From an uncultured Collinsella sp. (lineage in GTDB: Bacteria; Actinomycetota; Coriobacteriia; Coriobacteriales; Coriobacteriaceae), in contig URKT01000051.1 in assembly GCA_900548495.1 (NCBI GenBank), positions 1 to 15,044 on the forward strand: DNA of 15,044 bases, read 5' to 3'. The position numbers and the translations under genes are program-made. Position 1 is the stretch's first letter; each line of letters opens with the position of its first letter. The notes beneath the pieces were generated by a model. It did not search any database, was not told the DNA's origin, and saw only the letters and a list, made by a program, of their open reading frames with translations. This document shows positions 15,013 to 15,044 of the stretch, piece by piece.

Positions 15013-15044
15013 AAGAGGCGGGGCATACCCCGCCTCTTCCCTTT
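15013..15044 (+). terminator. Intrinsic terminator, plus strand
   Basis: AAGAGGCGGGG (15013-15023) pairs over 11 bp with CCCCGCCTCTT (15028-15038), closing a 4-nt CATA loop, and is followed by CCCTTT at the window edge. On the minus strand no T-run follows. No protein gene on the plus strand ends here, so it would end a small RNA or act as a leader attenuator. Confidence 0.75.

Larger units (their letters stand above)
14747..15044. other. Gene-free right end
   Basis: No open frame here has coding character; the longest are short or are shadows running out of the flavodoxin-ferredoxin gene. A weak minus-strand -10 (TATACT, at 14800-14805) may drive that gene. A direct repeat and a plus-strand terminator hairpin, listed separately, suggest that a short plus-strand transcript or the leader of a gene beyond the window begins near 14900. 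Confidence 0.5.

Noticed and set aside
1..15044. CRISPR array, tRNA, rRNA or insertion sequence
   Set aside because: No evenly spaced repeat array, no tRNA-like fold with a T-loop sequence, no rRNA and no transposase-like protein was seen. The Tn5 end at 25-43 is a library artefact.

Overview
The window most likely comes from a high-GC anaerobic actinomycete of the Coriobacteriia, and Collinsella is the best guess. The grounds are gene content (glutamate-synthase-linked [FeFe] hydrogenase, EFR1-type flavodoxin/ferredoxin, beta-glucoside PTS, YgiQ), codon use and strong Shine-Dalgarno sites. No database search was possible, so the genus is an inference. The first 43 bases are not genomic: they are an Illumina Nextera (Tn5) adapter with an apparent i7 index. 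Position 1 is therefore a contig end, and the first gene is cut there.

Layout. 44-2001 (+) is a 5'-truncated YgiQ-family radical SAM protein. 2128-6134 is a beta-glucoside cassette of visibly lower GC: a GH1 6-phospho-beta-glucosidase followed by a PTS EIIBC permease on the minus strand, with a divergent AraC-family regulator on the plus strand. 6143-7057 (-) is a CPBP-family membrane protease homologue. 7141-7341 (-) is a lone RelB/DinJ-like antitoxin with no visible toxin, preceded by a long hairpin and a cluster of GGTATT/AATACC half-sites. 7569-13644 (-) is a tightly packed four-gene operon, transcribed right to left: a NuoF-fragment/GltD-like flavoprotein, an [FeFe] hydrogenase HydA, a lipoprotein solute-binding protein, and a permease fused to its own ABC ATPase. 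13985-14746 (-) is a flavodoxin plus 2x[4Fe-4S] protein. The right end (14747-15044) has no convincing gene. It holds a direct repeat and a strong plus-strand terminator hairpin.

How the genes work together. The cassette would import and phosphorylate a beta-glucoside and split the 6-phosphoglucoside, under control of the AraC-type protein; a separate EIIA is needed from elsewhere. The hydrogenase operon would couple NAD(P)H and/or reduced electron carriers to H2 through a two-subunit HydA/GltD-like complex. An ABC importer is unexpectedly built into the same transcription unit, and this is the best candidate for an undescribed system here.

A 31-nt repeat (TGATCC ends, core GGGGACGGAGGAAAACG) occurs four times. 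Every occurrence lies just downstream of a minus-strand gene's 3' end.
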